From Thermoplasmata archaeon (GTDB taxonomy: Archaea > Thermoplasmatota > Thermoplasmata > Thermoplasmatales > Thermoplasmataceae), in NCBI GenBank assembly GCA_021806345.1, contig JAJZXP010000387.1:26708-90707 (forward strand): 64,000 bases of DNA. Direction: 5' to 3'. Every line of letters begins with the position of its first letter. Position 1 is the stretch's first letter. The translations under genes were made by a program, and so were the position numbers. This document shows positions 43,780-52,133 of this stretch, in pieces. The notes beneath the pieces are model-generated. The model was not told where the DNA came from, searched no databases, and saw nothing but the letters and a program-made list of their open reading frames with translations.

Positions 43780-45545
43780 AACACACCTCCAATGAACAGT
43801 GAAAATGCTTTACCCCAACTGAGAAGCGGTCCCGCTGCCAGTATTGGGAAGAACGATAGAAGACCAAGCAGAAGCATAGTGGAAAACAACATGAGCCCAA
43901 ACCAAAATGAACCTACATCGAAGGTTCTTCCAAACTGGGCTTTTGGTCTCTTCGAGGAAAAGGATTGGGCAATTAACAACTGAAATGCAATTATTGGAAA
44001 TCTTCCTATCAGCATAATTATAGCTTCAAGCACATTAAAAAAGGGTAAGGAGGTCTGAAATCCTCCCATGGCTGAACCGTTATTGGAAGCAGCGCTGGCG
44101 AGTTCATATAATAGTTGAGTTATCTGATCTGGTCTCGAATTGAAAAATGTACTCATTAGAACTGGAGAAAACAATAGTATGAATCCCAGTGGCACAATTA
44201 TGATGAGTGGATGGGTAACCAGACTATAGGTTGAGTACCTTATCTCCTTTGAGCCTACCTTCAGACTCATTATTTCTGGCAATTTACCAACCATTAGTGA
44301 AACCAAGAAAACTGTGAATATAATATAGGAAAATAAATTCAGAATACCTGTTCCCACTCCGCCAAGCGGATCATTTAACAGCATTGGAAATAGAACTCCA
44401 AGGATTCCCGCTGGTGAATAATCAATCAAAGCTGAATTTGTGGCACCAGTTGAAGTTAACGTTGCTCCAGAGGCAAATATTGATGTTTGGGAAATTCCCA
44501 GCGCTGTTTCTTTTCCAATGTAGTTCCCTCCAAAGTTGAATCCAATGTTGGCAAGGGAGGGTACGCCATACAATTCTCCGAAGAACGTTAACAGGGCACT
44601 GAAAATAAAAAGTGCCATAACCACACTTATTATAACTCTTCCAAATTTTCTATTGTCCAGCGCAATTCCCAAGGCAAAGATAGATCCTATAGGAATCAGG
44701 GTGAATGACACAACCTCCATAAGATTGGAGATCCAGTTTGGATTTTCGAACGGAAAACCGGCATTTGCTCCATAGAACCCCCCTCCATTTGTTCCTATAT
44801 TTTTAATACCTTCCAGAGAGGCCACAGGGCCCACTGGAATATTTACAGTAAATTTGGCAAAAAAAGGATGTATAACAATGCTTGAATATGTAACATCCGG
44901 AACTCCCACCACTATGAGCAAAATTGTTGCAATAAGTGAAAGAGGTAAAATTAGGTCAAATATGGAAACAAGGAAATCATGAAAAAAATTTCCTATTTTG
45001 TTGTCATCGCTTAAAATACCTCTTACGAATGCCATAGAGGCAGCAAATCCAGTTCCAGCAGAGAGAAACATGAGACCAATAATGACAAATGTAAGGTCAA
45101 AATAGGAAAGAGAATTTGGATTGGAATAATTCTGTAAATTTGTATTCGTCAAAAAACTTACAACAGTGTTTAATTCTACATAGGGAGTCAGGGGAGTTTG
45201 ACCGGGAGAAATGAAATAATTTCCCTGGACATAGAGAAATAAAAATGCAATTCCTCCAGCAACTGCATTAAAAATAATGAGCATAAGGAAATATCCCTTG
45301 AAGGAATAGGTTTCATCTCTGTCAATTCCCGCAATTTTTTCGATTGATTGAATAATAGGGTCGGTAAATTTCCTAAGCCGGGTGTTTTCACCTCGATAAA
45401 GTTTCCCAATGTACGGTGCTATCAGGTAACCAAAGAAGGCAATAATTCCCAAGTATAACATGATAATTATAATGCCTGAAATCATCCTGTTGTTAACAAA
45501 AAATGTGGACCAGAAATTACTGGCACTAGGAGATACTGAACTCAT
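43776..45545 (-). CDS. kdpA: Potassium-transporting ATPase subunit A
   Basis: Channel-like potassium-binding subunit related to Trk/Ktr, 589 residues, about ten membrane segments. The selectivity-filter region NIGTNGGGFYGANAGFPFENP contains the conserved GTNGGG turn, and other pore loops appear around SAGTGFAASMAF, NFGGNYIGKE and NNGSAMGGFQ. Its ATG overlaps the stop of the KdpF-like frame (ATGA). Start beginning MSSVSPSASNF. Confidence 0.96.
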   Translation of the reverse strand: MSSVSPSASNFWSTFFVNNRMISGIIIIMLYLGIIAFFGYLIAPYIGKLYRGENTRLRKFTDPIIQSIEKIAGIDRDETYSFKGYFLMLIIFNAVAGGIAFLFLYVQGNYFISPGQTPLTPYVELNTVVSFLTNTNLQNYSNPNSLSYFDLTFVIIGLMFLSAGTGFAASMAFVRGILSDDNKIGNFFHDFLVSIFDLILPLSLIATILLIVVGVPDVTYSSIVIHPFFAKFTVNIPVGPVASLEGIKNIGTNGGGFYGANAGFPFENPNWISNLMEVVSFTLIPIGSIFALGIALDNRKFGRVIISVVMALFIFSALLTFFGELYGVPSLANIGFNFGGNYIGKETALGISQTSIFASGATLTSTGATNSALIDYSPAGILGVLFPMLLNDPLGGVGTGILNLFSYIIFTVFLVSLMVGKLPEIMSLKVGSKEIRYSTYSLVTHPLIIIVPLGFILLFSPVLMSTFFNSRPDQITQLLYELASAASNNGSAMGGFQTSLPFFNVLEAIIMLIGRFPIIAFQLLIAQSFSSKRPKAQFGRTFDVGSFWFGLMLFSTMLLLGLLSFFPILAAGPLLSWGKAFSLFIGGVL

Positions 45546-45649
45546 ATCTTATCTGCCCTGATCATGCTGACTATAAGGTATGCGCACGTGATTGCAACAA
45601 CTACCCCAGGCAAAACAAGCCATCCCATACCAATGTACATTTCATTCAT
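45542..45649 (-). CDS. kdpF: KdpF-like single-span peptide (35 aa)
   Basis: A 35-codon frame directly upstream of kdpA: starts MNEMYIGMGWLVLPG and ends SMIRADKI, with one hydrophobic stretch (WLVLPGVVVAITCAYLIVSMI). KdpF in bacteria is a single-helix peptide of about 29 residues that stabilises the Kdp complex. The stop overlaps the KdpA ATG (ATGA), giving coupling, and an A/T box sits 13-28 bases upstream of its ATG, marking it as the first gene of the operon. Position, size and hydrophobicity support the call; sequence conservation of KdpF is weak, so it is not proven. Confidence 0.7.
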   Translation of the reverse strand: MNEMYIGMGWLVLPGVVVAITCAYLIVSMIRADKI

Positions 45650-45661
45650 TAAGTCACGGCT

Positions 45662-45679
45662 CTATAATAATTTTATCAA
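45662..45679 (-). promoter_or_regulatory. TATA box of the kdp operon
   Basis: Minus-strand TTGATAAAATTATTATAG lies 13-30 bases before the kdpF ATG at 45649, fitting a leaderless archaeal promoter. Confidence 0.5.
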
Positions 45680-45714
45680 AAACATTAATTTGTTTTATTA
45701 AAGTAAAGTTTATT

Positions 45715-47280
45715 TCAGTTGTATAGGTTTTTTCCCATATATGTCCCCATCCTCTCATAACCAATTTTTTTGAAATATTCTCGTACCCCAACTCCACTTA
45801 TTACCATTATTCTTTTTTCACCAAATTCTTCCCGGGTAATTCTCTCTGCTTCGTTCATTAGCAACTTCCCGTATCCATGATGCTGATAATTTGACGATTG
45901 ATGAACTCCGATAGGTACAACCCTTCCCACAACTTTGATCTCTCTTACCATCCCTGAATTCCTGGTGATATCGCTGAAGGAGTCTCCCTGGACATGCCTC
46001 AATCTTAAAAACCCCGCAATATTATCAAAAGAATCTTCATAGGAGAGGAAAATTTCAGTAGAGTTTGATGCTCTGTAATCTATTCTTTTTAATTCCAATT
46101 CAGTTGAATTTAGTTTTGAAAATCCTATTTCTCTGCTTCTAATCTCCTTGGATATTATACCCTCATCAACCAGTCGCCTGTCCACTACATTTCTTATATC
46201 GCTTCTTTTAACTCCCGCTTCAATAAATTTAACTGGGATATCTCTCTGCATTCGTTGTACTCTTATCCAGGGGGGCATTTCTTTCATAAACTCGGCCAAA
46301 AGTTCCGTTGCCTGTTCATTTCCCATTTCCTTATACTCACCATTTTCCCACATATTGTAGAGTTTAGTCCCCTTCACTACCAATGTTGGATATATTTTCA
46401 GCATATCCGGTTTGAATTTCTCGTCACTAATCATTAAGCGAAAACTTTCAAGATCTTTTTCGGGTGTAGATCCATACATCCCCGGCATCAAGTGATAAAC
46501 AATTTTCAATCCTGCATCCTTGGAAAATTTAGTTGATTTCACTATTTCTTCTATTCCGTGTCCCCTGTGGTTTATTCTCAGAATATCTTCATCCAAAATT
46601 TGAACTCCCAGTTCTACTTTTGTTGTACCATAACTCAGTGAGAGTTCTATATCCTTTTCCATAAACCAATCCGGCTTTGTTTCAACGGTTAATCCGATAC
46701 ACCTTCTTTTCGAAGTTTCATTAATTGCTAAACTTTCCGACAAACTTTGTGCGACGGTTCCATTCATACCATCAAAACATCCTTTCACAAACGATTCCTG
46801 ATATTCCTTAGATCTCGCTGTAAAGGTCCCGCCCATCACAATCAGGTCAACCTTGCTCGTGTCGTGACCTATGGTTTCCAGTTGCTTCAATCTTCCAAAG
46901 GTTATGCTGAATGGATCATAATTATTCATTCTTCCCCTTAAGGCAGACGGCTCATATCCTGTATAGGCCTGAGGCGAATTATTCTCCATTCCGCCAGGGC
47001 AAAAAATACAGCGGCCGTGGGGGCAAATCTCTGGAGAAGTCATTGCAGCCACAACTGCAACACCTGAAATTGTTCTAGTTGGTTTAAGCCTCAGCATATC
47101 GATGTATTTTTGATTCATATACCCCGAATTTAAAATTTCCGTGTTTGAAGGAACGTGATCCAAGTTATATTTCTTGGCAAGAATCACCTTTACCCTCTGT
47201 AATTGATCCCTGTTAGAAATATCCCCGCTTTCTATTCTTCCGGATATTTCTTCGAAGATATTCATTGCGACCTGTATCAT
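45715..47280 (-). CDS. elp3: Elp3-type tRNA uridine-34 acetyltransferase
   Basis: Archaeal Elongator catalytic protein that starts cm5U34 formation in tRNA wobble uridines. 521 residues. The radical SAM cluster region reads EICPHGRCIFCPGG (Cx4Cx2C), the SAM domain continues through VMGGTFTARSKEYQ and GLTVETKPDW, and the C-terminal acetyltransferase (GNAT) domain contains HQSSNYQHHGYGKLLMNEAE. Start is MIQVAMNIFEE. Upstream of kdp on the same strand, with separate promoters likely. Confidence 0.96.
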   Translation of the reverse strand: MIQVAMNIFEEISGRIESGDISNRDQLQRVKVILAKKYNLDHVPSNTEILNSGYMNQKYIDMLRLKPTRTISGVAVVAAMTSPEICPHGRCIFCPGGMENNSPQAYTGYEPSALRGRMNNYDPFSITFGRLKQLETIGHDTSKVDLIVMGGTFTARSKEYQESFVKGCFDGMNGTVAQSLSESLAINETSKRRCIGLTVETKPDWFMEKDIELSLSYGTTKVELGVQILDEDILRINHRGHGIEEIVKSTKFSKDAGLKIVYHLMPGMYGSTPEKDLESFRLMISDEKFKPDMLKIYPTLVVKGTKLYNMWENGEYKEMGNEQATELLAEFMKEMPPWIRVQRMQRDIPVKFIEAGVKRSDIRNVVDRRLVDEGIISKEIRSREIGFSKLNSTELELKRIDYRASNSTEIFLSYEDSFDNIAGFLRLRHVQGDSFSDITRNSGMVREIKVVGRVVPIGVHQSSNYQHHGYGKLLMNEAERITREEFGEKRIMVISGVGVREYFKKIGYERMGTYMGKNLYN

Positions 47281-47308
47281 TAATTTAGATTAAAGTGTGA
47301 TCCTCGCT

Positions 47309-48115
47309 CTAGTCTCTTATTTCCTTCTCTGCCAGATAGGCCGTAAGTCCAATCAAGAATAGTGCAAGTAATGCGAGCGCACCCAACCATTCACCAATTT
47401 GTCCCCATTGCGATGAAGAAACCGTTGTGCCATACAATATGACCGTTCTCATACTCTCTGCAGACCACGAGACTGGGTTGTATTTGGCAACATTCGCAAG
47501 CCACGGAGCCATCATTGCGGGAGAAAACATAGAATAGCTCACAAAGAGCAGGGGTAAATTCACCAGATTTACGATTCCAAATATAGAGTTCATATTAGTC
47601 ATTCTAATGGCTATGGCACTGAATATGGATGAAAAAATGAGAGATACCAGAATAAGGGCAACGACAATAACCAAACCACCCAGCAAGGTAAATCCGTGAT
47701 TGAACTCCAACCCATTCGGGATCAGCAAAGCAGCAACCATCAAGATCAGAGCCTGAGGCATTATTCTGATTATGGAAGAAAGCACTTTAGAGAATATTAT
47801 TGAACTTCTCCTTATGGGAGATGATAAAAATCTCCCCATTGGACCAAGTCTTCTGTCAAAAATTATGTTAGTGCCTGCAAACATAGAAGTAAAAAGGGCC
47901 GAGGTGGTTAAAACTCCTCCGACTATATACGTTATGTATGTTTTAGCACCTCCAAGAACAGTCGAAGAAGCAACAGGATCAAACTTAGTAAAATCAAATG
48001 CACTTCCAAAAAGGGCAATCCAGAAGAAAGGCTGAATCAATCCCGTTAAAAGAAAAATTGGATTCCTGTACCATTTCTTAATTTCCCTTTGAGTAAGAGG
48101 TAAAAGACCACTCAT
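47309..48115 (-). CDS. ABC-2 type drug/lipid exporter permease
   Basis: 268 residues, about six membrane segments. N-terminal KKWYRNPIFLLTGLIQPFFWIALFG is the DrrB-type start (Y-RNP motif), the central MFAGTNIIFDRRLGPMGRFLSSPIRR carries the conserved charged turn, and the C-terminal end is short and acidic. Overlaps the ATPase stop by four bases. Third gene of the PadR-DrrA-DrrB operon. Confidence 0.9.
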   Translation of the reverse strand: MSGLLPLTQREIKKWYRNPIFLLTGLIQPFFWIALFGSAFDFTKFDPVASSTVLGGAKTYITYIVGGVLTTSALFTSMFAGTNIIFDRRLGPMGRFLSSPIRRSSIIFSKVLSSIIRIMPQALILMVAALLIPNGLEFNHGFTLLGGLVIVVALILVSLIFSSIFSAIAIRMTNMNSIFGIVNLVNLPLLFVSYSMFSPAMMAPWLANVAKYNPVSWSAESMRTVILYGTTVSSSQWGQIGEWLGALALLALFLIGLTAYLAEKEIRD

Positions 48116-49122
48116 TTTCGCACTCTCTTCATGTTCATCATCATTTTTCTCGGATCTCCCGGATCTTCGCTTCTAATATCTCTTCCTGTATATTCCAAAA
48201 ATACTTCATCCAAAGATGGTTTTTGAACAGTTAATCTTACGGTTGATAACTTATTTTCGGAAATGAAATTAATTATGTTCGGGAGCATATCATCTGCGTT
48301 ATCTACCTTTATCCTCACGGTATTCGGACCAGATTCAATTGCCTCAATTATACCCGGAACTTTTTTCATTGCCTCGGCTTCTTTTTGTTGCCTAAAGGAT
48401 ACAGTTATGATATCCCCCTTAAGAGAAGCCTTCAACTCATCTGTGGTTCCAGTTATGAGTACTATACCGTGATCTATTATTGAAACACGAGTGGCAAGCG
48501 CATCTATTTCCTCCAGATAGTGAGATGTCAGAATAATAGTCACCTTCAGGTCGGTTTGTATTTTCCTCACATATTTCCACATCAGAGTCCTTGTCTGAAC
48601 GTCCAATCCAAGAGTAGGCTCATCAAGGAATAGTATTGTTGGGTCATTCACAAGGCCGATTATCAATTCAAGTCTTTTCCTCATTCCCCCAGAGTACCCC
48701 TTGACCATTCTTGTTGCCGCATCCTTAAGATCCACCATTTCCAATAAACTGTCTATTCTTTCTCTTGCCTTTTCTTTTGGAACATCATAAAATTTTGCTA
48801 CCATTTCCAAATTTTCTCTTCCTGTAAGATCTTCATCCGCAGTAAGATCTTGCGGCACCACTCCAATCATCCTCCTAACTTTAATTGAATTTTTAGTTAT
48901 ATCAAGTCCCGCAACAGTTGCTGTTCCTGAAGTAGGAGTCAGTCTAGTTGTCAGCATATTAATGGTGGTTGTTTTTCCCGCGCCATTTGGGCCAAGCAAA
49001 CCGTATACCTCCCCCTCATCTATACTGATATTAAGCTTATCAACCGCGTTGATCTTTCCGTGATACACTTTGCTTAAATTCCTGGTTTCAATTATCTTTG
49101 TCATCGAAATCTTCCCCTTCAT
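48112..49122 (-). CDS. DrrA-type ABC exporter ATPase
   Basis: 336 residues. Walker A GPNGAGKTT, signature KGYSGGMRKRLE, Walker B ILFLDEPTLGLD, plus the H-loop TSHYLEE. The C-terminal domain after about residue 230 is the DrrA regulatory part. The frame is open to MKGKISMTKIIETRN; the ATG at the MTKIIE position is an alternative start that avoids most of the 35-base overlap with the PadR gene. Drug-resistance exporters of this type often pump hydrophobic compounds. Confidence 0.92.
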   Translation of the reverse strand: MKGKISMTKIIETRNLSKVYHGKINAVDKLNISIDEGEVYGLLGPNGAGKTTTINMLTTRLTPTSGTATVAGLDITKNSIKVRRMIGVVPQDLTADEDLTGRENLEMVAKFYDVPKEKARERIDSLLEMVDLKDAATRMVKGYSGGMRKRLELIIGLVNDPTILFLDEPTLGLDVQTRTLMWKYVRKIQTDLKVTIILTSHYLEEIDALATRVSIIDHGIVLITGTTDELKASLKGDIITVSFRQQKEAEAMKKVPGIIEAIESGPNTVRIKVDNADDMLPNIINFISENKLSTVRLTVQKPSLDEVFLEYTGRDIRSEDPGDPRKMMMNMKRVRK

Positions 49123-49540
49123 TCTTCGCTTCCAATCCTTCGAGTCCGTGAAGGAATTCCTTAATGAACACTTTAAGCCGTTTCAGATCATCTTTTTGAA
49201 AAAAACCCTCTTCTTTAGTTTCAAGTATGTATTTTAAGTTTGAAATAATTTCATCAATTATGTATTTGTCCTTGGGACCAACCAGATCATTAACAAAATA
49301 GTCATATTTGACTATCTCTTCCTTTCCCTTTTCTGTAATTTCGTATTTCCCATCATTCATCCTCACAACCAGATTATTGTCTTCCATGCCTGATAGAGAT
49401 GGATATACACTCCCTGGGCTTGGTCGCCAGTGACCGTGAGACCTTTTCTCCATCTCACTTATTATATCTGCGCCCCTCATTGGGTTTTTATCAACTATTT
49501 TAAGGATCCAAAACCTTAACATTCCACCTTTCATTTTCAT
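49088..49540 (-). CDS. PadR-family transcriptional regulator
   Basis: Winged-helix repressor that often controls an adjacent exporter. 150 residues from the ATG at 49540; the frame is open to a TTG two codons earlier. Core: FWILKIVDKNPMRGADIISEMEKRS, then GHWRPSPGSVYPSLSGMEDNNLV (recognition helix and wing start) and MNDGKYEITEKGKEEI (wing). A C-terminal helical dimerisation part follows. First gene of the exporter operon, so autoregulation is likely. Confidence 0.88.
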   Translation of the reverse strand: MKMKGGMLRFWILKIVDKNPMRGADIISEMEKRSHGHWRPSPGSVYPSLSGMEDNNLVVRMNDGKYEITEKGKEEIVKYDYFVNDLVGPKDKYIIDEIISNLKYILETKEEGFFQKDDLKRLKVFIKEFLHGLEGLEAKNEGEDFDDKDN

Positions 49541-49546
49541 ATTCAA

Positions 49547-49559
49547 ATCGTTTTTCGAT
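49547..49559. promoter_or_regulatory. Inverted repeat between TATA and PadR start
   Basis: ATCGTTTTTCGAT (ATCG arms, five-base loop) lies between an A/T box (49558-49569, minus-strand CTATTTATATAT) and the ATG at 49540. The placement fits an operator that would block transcription when bound. The repeat is short and not the common PadR box (ATGT-8-ACAT). Confidence 0.4.
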
Positions 49560-49650
49560 ATATAAATAGTTGCAATGATTACAATAAAATATATTTTACC
49601 TGGGATATTAGAAAAATTTAATAATCAGTAACGTGATACTTGTCAGACAA

Positions 49651-50325
49651 ATGAAGGTCACTAGAATAATTTTCGTAGCCGTATTTTCGATTATTTGTGT
49701 ATTTTTGGTTGTATCAGCTTCAAGCATATACGTATCAGCAGAAAATGACCTTAAACAAATTAAACTGGATTTTGAACATATTTATATTGACAAGAGTATG
49801 GTTAAAGCTGAGTTTCATGTATCTGCAAACGATACAAGTAATTTACCAACAACTCTTTACATTATGCACGAAAATCTGACCATAAATCCATACAGTTCAT
49901 CAAGTGGGAATATATTTTTAAATCTCAACACATCAAGCCTTGGATCGAAGGGCTGGGCAATCAATTCAATTTTAATCTATACAAATGCTGTAATATCTGA
50001 GTTTGTGAATGGGATTGGATTGGACAGTTTCTCAAAGAATATTTCAACCTTTCTTCCATCAATATTTTCAACTGCCCAACTTAATTCTACAAACGGAAAC
50101 AACTCCTACAATCTTGTGCTTTCTGACTTTATATCTGTGGCCTTAAGTGTAATGAGTATAGGTGTATATGAAGGAAGTAAATTTTTGGGAAATATGACAG
50201 CCAGTTCTTCGTCCGGATCAATTGGCGGAAATGTGACGTTTTCTGGAATTTTGGGTGGTAGTGGCCTCAGTAACAGTTTGAGTAATATATCTATTCAATT
50301 ATTTGGAATGAAAATTGCATTGTAG
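49651..50325 (+). CDS. Membrane-anchored Ser/Asn-rich surface protein (224 aa)
   Basis: Unrecognised. N-terminal hydrophobic helix (IIFVAVFSIICVFLVVSA) followed by a secreted region rich in Ser, Asn and Gly with sequons (NDTS, NTS, NIST, NMTAS, NISIQ). The frame opens at a GTG at 49633; the ATG at 49651 gives MKVTRIIFVAV, the better signal-sequence start. No repeat domain recognised. It ends in a hydrophobic stretch (ISIQLFGMKIAL) that is too short to span the membrane. Its stop is one base before the end of the convergent E1-like gene. Confidence 0.65.
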   Translation: MKVTRIIFVAVFSIICVFLVVSASSIYVSAENDLKQIKLDFEHIYIDKSMVKAEFHVSANDTSNLPTTLYIMHENLTINPYSSSSGNIFLNLNTSSLGSKGWAINSILIYTNAVISEFVNGIGLDSFSKNISTFLPSIFSTAQLNSTNGNNSYNLVLSDFISVALSVMSIGVYEGSKFLGNMTASSSSGSIGGNVTFSGILGGSGLSNSLSNISIQLFGMKIAL

Positions 50326-50326
50326 A

Positions 50327-51034
50327 TTAATACAACTGCCTACCGGTGATCTTATCGGTGCTCACTTTTTTAAAGTTGTGCCCCATACAAATCCCACATT
50401 TTTCATTTTTCCTCATTTCAATCTTTTCAATGGTCATTTCCTTAAGATCAAAAAAGAAGAGTGATCCATCCCTGAAATCACCACTGATGAATTTTCTTAT
50501 TTTGTTTGTCGCAAACAGTGATACAGTAGAAGGAATTTCAGGTTCAACTGAATCAAAATGACATCCTATTGGCCTCATTTCTTTTCCGTTGGTAATACAT
50601 TCAAGACATGAGGTCTCTCCTGGAATAACCAGTTTAAACTGCCCCATTGTTCCATTGCTGGATGTATACATCCATGGTTTATTGTTCTTAACAGCAAATT
50701 CGTTAATAAGTTCTCTTGTGAGGAAGGAATCGGTCGCATCAAGCACGAAATCCTCGTTCTCAAGTAGTCTGTCAATGTTATTGGAGTCAAGGTATTCATT
50801 GATAAATCTGATATTTCTGGTGATTTCCATTAAATTAAATCTTTCTTTTATTGCCTCAACCTTTGAATGTCCAACCTGATCTGAACTGAATAAAGGTTGC
50901 CTCTTAATATTAGATTCTTCCACAAAATCCCCGTCAATCAACGTAAGCGAAAAGCCCATTTTAGCTAGAAAGAGTGCACACATCTGGCCATTTCCACCCA
51001 ATCCTATGATTGAAACACTCACTTTCTTTTTCAA
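50327..51034 (-). CDS. E1-like enzyme, MoeB/ThiF/UbaA family
   Basis: Activates ubiquitin-like C-termini by adenylation, for sulfur transfer or protein modification. 235 residues. Rossmann start SIIGLGGNGQMCALFLAKMG, adenylate contact LIDGDFVEESNIKRQPLF with ATP-binding Arg, DATDSFLTRELIN, and a zinc site made of TSCLEC and EKCGICMG. The usual UbaA/MoeB motif after the first zinc pair is present as GCHFDSVEPEIPSTVSLFATNKIRKFI. No ubiquitin-like partner (SAMP/MoaD/ThiS) is adjacent. The catalytic cysteine needed for thioester transfer is not clear. Confidence 0.88.
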   Translation of the reverse strand: MKKKVSVSIIGLGGNGQMCALFLAKMGFSLTLIDGDFVEESNIKRQPLFSSDQVGHSKVEAIKERFNLMEITRNIRFINEYLDSNNIDRLLENEDFVLDATDSFLTRELINEFAVKNNKPWMYTSSNGTMGQFKLVIPGETSCLECITNGKEMRPIGCHFDSVEPEIPSTVSLFATNKIRKFISGDFRDGSLFFFDLKEMTIEKIEMRKNEKCGICMGHNFKKVSTDKITGRQLY

Positions 51035-51090
51035 GCCATCAACAGAATAAGATAGAAAAGGGATAAATATAGATTCTTTCTCTTCATATT

Positions 51091-52110
51091 ATGAAAGCGG
51101 CAGTTTTAAATGTCATAAAGCAAAACTTAGACGTTGAAGAGCGGGAAGTTCCAACTCCAAACAGTAATGAAGTTATAATAAGACAGAATAAAACCGGTAT
51201 TTGTTACCGGGACATTCTTACCAGAGACGGTTTTTTTCCAAGACTTATGACACCAATAATCCCCGGTCATGAACTTTCGGGGGTAATAACCGAAGTGGGA
51301 GAGGCAGTTTATGGATTCAGCAAGGGGGATAGGGTAACAAGTTTAATTTACGAGCCATGTGGCAGGTGCAGAAACTGCCTATCGGGTAATGAAAATTTAT
51401 GCGAATTTAAGAAAACTATGGGAGAAACCATAGACGGAGCATATTCCAGTTACGTCAGGATCAACCAGAAAAGTCTTGTAAAGGTTCCAGAAAAAGTAAC
51501 GGATGAATTGGCTGCAATTTCTGCCTGTGTCACCGGAATGATTATTCATGCACTTGAATTTGCAGGAGGAATAACCGAAGGTTCTAAGGTACTGATTACA
51601 GGTGCAGGAGGAGGAGTAGGAACGCATGCGATCCAGATTGCTAAAGCATACGGTGCCGAAGTACTCGCCGTAAGCAGTTCCGAATGGAAAAAAGATCATT
51701 TATACAAACTTGGGGCGGACAATGTTTTAATCTCAAACACTGATGGATTCAGTAAGAAGGTTAAAGAATTTTGGCCAGGGGGATCTGACATTGCTCTTGA
51801 AAATACCGGTGATGCTACATTCGGTGATTCTTTTAAGTCACTGGGATTTGGAGGTAGATTGGTTCTGGTAGGAAACTTAAATCCCACGTCGGTTCAGTTA
51901 CCTCTTGGAATTGTAATATTAAAAGGAAACGTAATCTCGGGAAGCATTTCGTCAACCAGAAATGATGTTTCAAGGGCGCTTGAAATGGAGAGAAAAGGGA
52001 AAATTAAACCTGTAATATCTGAAGAGATTTCAATTAACGAGGTAAATGAAGCATTTGAAAAGATTAAAAGAAGAGAAAATCTTGGAAGAGTATTTATCAA
52101 ATTTCAATAA
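51091..52110 (+). CDS. Zinc-dependent alcohol dehydrogenase
   Basis: Medium-chain dehydrogenase, 339 residues. Catalytic zinc ligands in TGICYRDIL (Cys) and IPGHELSG (His, Glu); structural zinc loop EPCGRCRNCLSGNENLC with four Cys; cofactor-binding ITGAGGGVGTHAIQIA and VSSSEWKK. Substrate and NAD/NADP preference unknown. Divergent from the E1-like gene with 56 bases between. Its tail converges on the helicase gene. Confidence 0.92.
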   Translation: MKAAVLNVIKQNLDVEEREVPTPNSNEVIIRQNKTGICYRDILTRDGFFPRLMTPIIPGHELSGVITEVGEAVYGFSKGDRVTSLIYEPCGRCRNCLSGNENLCEFKKTMGETIDGAYSSYVRINQKSLVKVPEKVTDELAAISACVTGMIIHALEFAGGITEGSKVLITGAGGGVGTHAIQIAKAYGAEVLAVSSSEWKKDHLYKLGADNVLISNTDGFSKKVKEFWPGGSDIALENTGDATFGDSFKSLGFGGRLVLVGNLNPTSVQLPLGIVILKGNVISGSISSTRNDVSRALEMERKGKIKPVISEEISINEVNEAFEKIKRRENLGRVFIKFQ

Positions 52111-52133
52111 GCATTTGACTAGAGATTTTTGAA

